DNA of 9,446 nucleotides from an uncultured Oxalobacteraceae bacterium (GTDB taxonomy: Bacteria; Pseudomonadota; Gammaproteobacteria; Burkholderiales; Burkholderiaceae), in the NCBI GenBank assembly GCA_946479255.1, contig CAMLFK010000197.1:1-9446 (forward strand). The letters run 5' to 3'. The translations under genes and the position numbers were made by a program. Within the stretch, counting starts at the first letter, position 1. The number at the start of each line of letters is the position of its first letter. The notes beneath the pieces were generated by a model, which did no database searches, was not told the origin of the DNA, and saw only the letters and a program-made list of their open reading frames with translations. This document shows positions 6,255-9,446 of this stretch, piece after piece.

Positions 6255-7064
6255 ATGCCAGTCGACCACTACGAAAATTTTCCTGTTGCCTCATTCTTGC
6301 TGCCGCGCCGCCTGGTACCGGCGGTCGAAGCGATCTATGCCTTCGCCCGTAGCGCCGACGACCTGGCTGACGAAGGCGATGCTAAGGCGCACGAACGGCT
6401 GGCCGCGCTGGCAAGGTACGACGCCGCGCTGCACGCCATCGCCCGCGGCGAAGCGCAGGACGACCCGATGTTCGAACGGCTGCGCCAGGTAATCGCCCAG
6501 TATGGGCTGCCCATGCAGCCTTTCCACGACCTGCTGTCGGCCTTTCAGCAAGACATCGGCACCCATCGCTATGCCAGTTTCGAGCAACTGCTCGATTACT
6601 GCGCGCGCTCGGCCAACCCGGTCGGGCGCCTGATGCTGTGCCTGTATGGACGGTTTGATGCCGACTGCCTGCGCCAGTCCGATGCCATCTGCTCGGCCCT
6701 ACAGCTGATCAACTTCCTGCAGGACGTGGCGATCGACCGCGAAAAAGACCGGGTCTACCTGCCGCTGGCCGACCTCGACCGCTTCGGCATCAGCGTCGCC
6801 CAGCTCGACTTGCGCGAGACCGGCCCGGTGTGGCGCGCCTTGATGGCCTTTGAAGTGGCGCGTGCGCGCGCCATGATGGAAGACGGCGCGCCGCTGGTCA
6901 AACGCCTGCCCGGACGGTTCGGCTGGGAACTGCGGCTGGTGGTCCAGGGCGGCTTGCGGATTCTCGAACTGATCGAAGCGGCCGATTACGATGTATTCCG
7001 CCAGCGCCCGGTGCTTGGCGGACGCGACTGGGTGGTGATCGGCTGGCGCGCGTTGCGCATGTGA
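6255..7064 (+). CDS. hpnC: HpnC, hydroxysqualene synthase (squalene/phytoene synthase family)
   Basis: HpnC acts second in the bacterial three-enzyme squalene route, turning presqualene diphosphate into hydroxysqualene at the membrane surface. The 269-residue protein has the all-alpha trans-isoprenyl diphosphate synthase fold. Both aspartate-rich Mg-diphosphate sites are visible: DDLADE at 35-40 and NFLQDVAIDREKD at 153-165. The N-terminus MPVDHYENFPVAS is the standard HpnC opening, so I start at the ATG at 6255; a TTG at 6237 in the same frame would add six residues that the family lacks. No Shine-Dalgarno sequence is seen before the ATG, where the leader is T-rich. It heads the hpnCDE cluster, 97 bp ahead of hpnD, and diverges from the RND operon. 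HpnC and HpnD are paralogues, and the DHYENFP start together with gene order distinguishes this one. Family membership is near certain; the exact reaction comes from family knowledge. Confidence 0.93.
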   Translation: MPVDHYENFPVASFLLPRRLVPAVEAIYAFARSADDLADEGDAKAHERLAALARYDAALHAIARGEAQDDPMFERLRQVIAQYGLPMQPFHDLLSAFQQDIGTHRYASFEQLLDYCARSANPVGRLMLCLYGRFDADCLRQSDAICSALQLINFLQDVAIDREKDRVYLPLADLDRFGISVAQLDLRETGPVWRALMAFEVARARAMMEDGAPLVKRLPGRFGWELRLVVQGGLRILELIEAADYDVFRQRPVLGGRDWVVIGWRALRM

Positions 7065-7078
7065 GCGGGCCGGATGGC

Positions 7079-7110
7079 AAAAAAGCCCTGCGCGCCCGCC
7101 GCGGGCAGGC
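7079..7110 (-). terminator. Terminator-like hairpin with T tract, on the strand opposite to hpnC/hpnD
   Basis: Read on the minus strand, GCCTGC (plus 7110-7105) can pair with GCAGGGC (plus 7091-7085) with one bulged G, and within it GCCCG-CGG-CGGGC (plus 7106-7094) makes an alternative perfect 5-bp stem. This is followed at once by six T (plus 7084-7079), the layout of an intrinsic terminator. No minus-strand gene lies upstream for it to end; it would stop antisense transcription entering hpnC. On the plus strand it is simply a GC-rich hairpin in the hpnC-hpnD gap without a U tract. Confidence 0.4.
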
Positions 7111-7161
7111 ACGGGCATATAGAATAGCGGCTTCGCAACGCCCACCCTTGCAATTCTGACC

Positions 7162-7995
7162 ATGTCACCCGACGAATACTGCCAACAAAAAACCGTCCAG
7201 AGCGGTTCCAGCTTTTATTACAGCTTCCTGTTCCTGCCGCCCGAACGGCGGCGCGCGATCACGGCGCTGTACGCGTTTTGCCGCGAAGTCGACGACACGG
7301 TGGACGAATGCAGCGACCAGTCGATCGCCCGCATCAAGCTGGCGTGGTGGCGCACCGAAGTGAGCAATATGTATGCGGGCAAGCCCGACCACCCGGTCAT
7401 GAAGGCGCTGCAGCCGCATATCGAAGCGTATAAACTGGAAGAACAGCACCTGCAAGCCATCATCGACGGCATGGAGATGGACCTCGACCAGACCCGCTAC
7501 CTCGACTACCCTGCCCTGCAGCGCTATTGCTGGCACGTCGCCAGCGTGGTCGGCATCCTCTCGGCCAGCATTTTCGGCATGAGCAATCCGCAAACCCTGA
7601 AGTTCGCCGAAAAGCTCGGCCTGGCCTTCCAGTTGACCAACATCATCCGCGATGTCGGTGAAGACGCGCGCAAGGGCCGCATCTACCTGCCGATCAACGA
7701 GCTCCAGCAATTCAACGTGACCGCGGCCGACCTGCTCAATGCCCGCCACAGCGAAAAGTTCGAGAACCTGATGCGCTTCCAGGTCGCCCGTGCCCAAGGG
7801 ATTTACGACGAAGCTTTCGCCCTGCTGCCCAAGGAAGACCGGCGCGCCCAGCGGCCCGGGCTGATGATGGCCGCCATCTACCGCACCGTGCTGGAAGAGA
7901 TCGAGCGCGACGGCTACCACGTGCTCAAGCAGCGCATCTCGCTGACCCCGCTGCGCAAGCTGTGGCTGGCGTGGAAGACCTATGTGCGCAGCTGA
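7162..7995 (+). CDS. hpnD: HpnD, presqualene diphosphate synthase
   Basis: HpnD performs the first committed step of squalene synthesis, head-to-head condensation of two farnesyl diphosphates to presqualene diphosphate. The 277-residue protein has the normal length and shows both metal-binding motifs: DDTVDE at 44-49 and NIIRDVGEDARKGRIYLP at 160-177, where Asp164 and Asp168 are the expected ligands. The N-terminal segment SGSSFYYSFLFLPPERRRAITALYAFCREVDD is characteristic of phytoene/squalene synthase family members of the HpnD type. The ATG at 7162 is well placed before this segment but lacks a clear Shine-Dalgarno sequence. It lies 97 bp after hpnC, an unusually wide gap for this cluster that contains a hairpin and a TAGAAT at 7120-7125, and only 16 bp before hpnE. 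Taken alone it could be read as a phytoene synthase; the hpnC and hpnE neighbours argue for the squalene role. Confidence 0.94.
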   Translation: MSPDEYCQQKTVQSGSSFYYSFLFLPPERRRAITALYAFCREVDDTVDECSDQSIARIKLAWWRTEVSNMYAGKPDHPVMKALQPHIEAYKLEEQHLQAIIDGMEMDLDQTRYLDYPALQRYCWHVASVVGILSASIFGMSNPQTLKFAEKLGLAFQLTNIIRDVGEDARKGRIYLPINELQQFNVTAADLLNARHSEKFENLMRFQVARAQGIYDEAFALLPKEDRRAQRPGLMMAAIYRTVLEEIERDGYHVLKQRISLTPLRKLWLAWKTYVRS

Positions 7996-8011
7996 CCGCA
8001 TGGGCGCCTAG

Positions 8012-9367
8012 GTGGCGCGCGCAACACCGAAAAACGTCGCCGTCATCGGCGGCGGCTGGGCGGGCTGCGCGGCCGCCGTCGCGCTGGCCAAGTCCGGCTG
8101 CAAGGTCACCCTGTTCGAAGCCGCGCGCACCCTGGGCGGGCGGGCGCGCGGCGTGGAGGCCCATGGCCACGCGCTCGACAACGGCCAGCACATCATGCTC
8201 GGCGCCTACCGCGCCACGCTTGGCCTGTTGCGCCAGGTCGGCATCGACCCGGCCCGGGCCCTGCTCCATCTGCCGCTGCAGATGTGCTACCCCGAAGGCA
8301 GCGGCATGCACTTCGAAGCCCCGCGCCTGCCCGCCCCCTTCCATGTCGGCATCGCCCTGCTGCGCGCGCGCGGCCTGGCGCGCGCCGACAAGATGTCGCT
8401 GGCGCGCTTTTCCACCAGCGCACGCTGGATGGACTGGAAGCTCTACACCGATTGCAGCGTCAGCGAACTGCTGGACCGCTTCGACCAGACCGAGGCGCTC
8501 ACGCGCCTGATGTGGCGCCCGCTCTGCCTGGCCGCGCTCAACACGCCGCCGGAGCGCGCCTCCGCCCAGGTCTTTCTCAACGTCCTGCGCGACAGCCTGG
8601 GCGCGCGCCGTGCCGCATCCGACATGCTGATCCCCAGGCACGACCTGTCGGCCCTGTTCCCGCTGGCCGCCGCCAGCTATCTGGAGCAGCGCGGCGCCAC
8701 CGTACGCACCGGCGCCAAGGTCGCCGAAGTGGCGCGCCACAAGGACGGCTGGCGGGTTGACGCGGTCGGCCACGCGGTAGGCGGCACCTGGAGCGTGTAC
8801 GTCGACGCCGTGGTGATCGCCACGCCGCCGCCGGCCGCCGCCGTGCTGCTCAAGCCATTGGGTCGCGATGAGCTGACCGGACAACTGCTGGCATTCGACT
8901 ACGAACCGATCACCACCTGCTACCTCAAGTACGAGAGCGGGCAAGGCATCAAGCTGGCGCGGCCCTTCTACGCGCTGGAAGACGACCCGCGGCAAGGGCG
9001 CTGGGGCCAGTTCGTCTTCGACCGTGGGCAGCTTGACCCAAGCCAGGCCGGCCTGCTGGCGGTGGTGATCAGCGCCGCGCGCGACGCCGCCGCGCTGGGC
9101 CAAGGCGCATTGGGCGCCGCGGTGGCCGGCCAGCTGGCGGCGGTATTCAGGCTAGAAGCGCTGGCGCGGCCCGAGTGGTGCCAGGTCATCACCGAAAAGC
9201 GCGCCACCTTCGCCTGCGCTCCCGGCCTGCAGCGGCCCGGCAACGCCACCGGCATCGACGGCCTGGTACTGGCGGGCGACTACACGGCCAGCGACTATCC
9301 CGCCACGCTCGAATCGGCGATCCGCAGCGGCCTTGGCGCCGCCGCCCTGATCGGAGGCAAGCGCTAG
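8012..9367 (+). CDS. hpnE: HpnE, hydroxysqualene dehydroxylase (FAD-dependent)
   Basis: HpnE belongs to the flavin amine oxidase/phytoene desaturase superfamily and reduces hydroxysqualene to squalene, the last step of the HpnDCE pathway. The 451-residue protein opens with the FAD dinucleotide-binding motif VAVIGGGWAG (9-18), the acidic end of the second beta strand at Glu36, and GGRARG at 42-47. The C-terminal FAD motif LAGDYTASDYPATLESAIRSG lies at about 420-440. The start is GTG at 8012: an in-frame TAG occupies 8009-8011, so no earlier start is possible, and the Rossmann motif begins only nine residues later. No convincing Shine-Dalgarno sequence is present. It follows hpnD by 16 bp and is likely in the same transcript. 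Older annotations may call this protein squalene-associated FAD-dependent desaturase. No further coding sequence follows in the window, and the downstream 79 bases hold an REP-like dyad. Confidence 0.93.
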   Translation: MARATPKNVAVIGGGWAGCAAAVALAKSGCKVTLFEAARTLGGRARGVEAHGHALDNGQHIMLGAYRATLGLLRQVGIDPARALLHLPLQMCYPEGSGMHFEAPRLPAPFHVGIALLRARGLARADKMSLARFSTSARWMDWKLYTDCSVSELLDRFDQTEALTRLMWRPLCLAALNTPPERASAQVFLNVLRDSLGARRAASDMLIPRHDLSALFPLAAASYLEQRGATVRTGAKVAEVARHKDGWRVDAVGHAVGGTWSVYVDAVVIATPPPAAAVLLKPLGRDELTGQLLAFDYEPITTCYLKYESGQGIKLARPFYALEDDPRQGRWGQFVFDRGQLDPSQAGLLAVVISAARDAAALGQGALGAAVAGQLAAVFRLEALARPEWCQVITEKRATFACAPGLQRPGNATGIDGLVLAGDYTASDYPATLESAIRSGLGAAALIGGKR

Positions 9368-9387
9368 AATTAATTGCTTCTAAAACC

Positions 9388-9406
9388 GGGTCAGACCCTG
9401 AGGTCT
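9388..9406. repeat. REP-like dyad downstream of hpnE
   Basis: Twenty bases after the hpnE stop codon is GGGTC-A-GACCC (9388-9398), overlapped by AGACC-CTGA-GGTCT (9393-9406). The two possible hairpins are mutually exclusive. The GGGTCAGACCC / GGGTCTGACCC core resembles repetitive extragenic palindromes that I recall as common in betaproteobacterial genomes, often near REP-associated transposases. Only one copy is visible here, so the repeat status is inferred. It could also act as a 3'-end structure for the hpn transcript. The remaining bases to 9446 show no identifiable gene. Confidence 0.4.
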
Positions 9407-9446
9407 CCCCTCAAATTGATGCAACGTTGCCATCGCAAAGGTCCTT

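Noticed and set aside
7118..7125. TATAGAAT as an internal promoter for hpnD and hpnE
   Set aside because: TAGAAT is close to a -10 box and well spaced from the ATG, but the -35 position (7097-7102) is CGCCGC with no resemblance to TTGACA and there is no extended -10. Not supported without transcript data.
7165..8001. Minus-strand open frame of 278 codons opposite hpnD, and another (7925-9103, 392 codons) opposite hpnE
   Set aside because: Both are shadows: they show no family features, whereas hpnD and hpnE on the plus strand carry complete catalytic and cofactor motifs.
1..9446. CRISPR arrays, insertion sequences, integrases or phage genes
   Set aside because: No regularly spaced repeats, transposase or integrase motifs, or target-site duplications were seen. 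The only repeat-like element is the dyad at 9388-9406.

Overview
The window is high-GC DNA whose gene content and protein sequences suggest a betaproteobacterium, most likely of the Oxalobacteraceae (Massilia, Duganella, Janthinobacterium or Herbaspirillum type). This placement is inferred from the trigger factor N-terminus, the linkage of tRNA-Leu to tig, the hpnCDE trio and the codon bias; no search was run.

Left edge (1-175, minus strand): the first 18 codons of tig (trigger factor), preceded by a complete tRNA-Leu(UAG) gene. Positions 176-394 hold outward-facing control sequences: a weak candidate promoter for tRNA-Leu/tig on the minus strand and a better one, with a perfect TATAAT, for the gene to the right.

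Middle (395-6092): two efflux systems that converge. A 460-residue MATE family transporter (+) ends 44 bp from the end of a two-gene RND pump operon (-) made of a lipoprotein periplasmic adaptor and a 1034-residue inner-membrane permease, whose start and stop codons overlap (ATGA). A GC-rich hairpin lies between the converging 3' ends. No outer-membrane factor or regulator gene is visible.

Right (6255-9367): hpnC, hpnD and hpnE on the plus strand. By family knowledge they convert two farnesyl diphosphates to squalene by way of presqualene diphosphate (HpnD), hydroxysqualene (HpnC) and reductive dehydroxylation (HpnE). Squalene is the precursor of hopanoids, but no squalene-hopene cyclase gene lies in the window. 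The last 79 bases carry an REP-like dyad containing GGGTCAGACCC.

The RND operon and the squalene operon are divergent and share a 162-bp AT-rich control region. It contains a self-complementary -10 box (ATTATAAT) and a 7+7 bp inverted repeat, so the pump and membrane-lipid synthesis may be co-regulated. This is the most interesting signal I found. No clearly new multi-gene system is present; the genes belong to known families.
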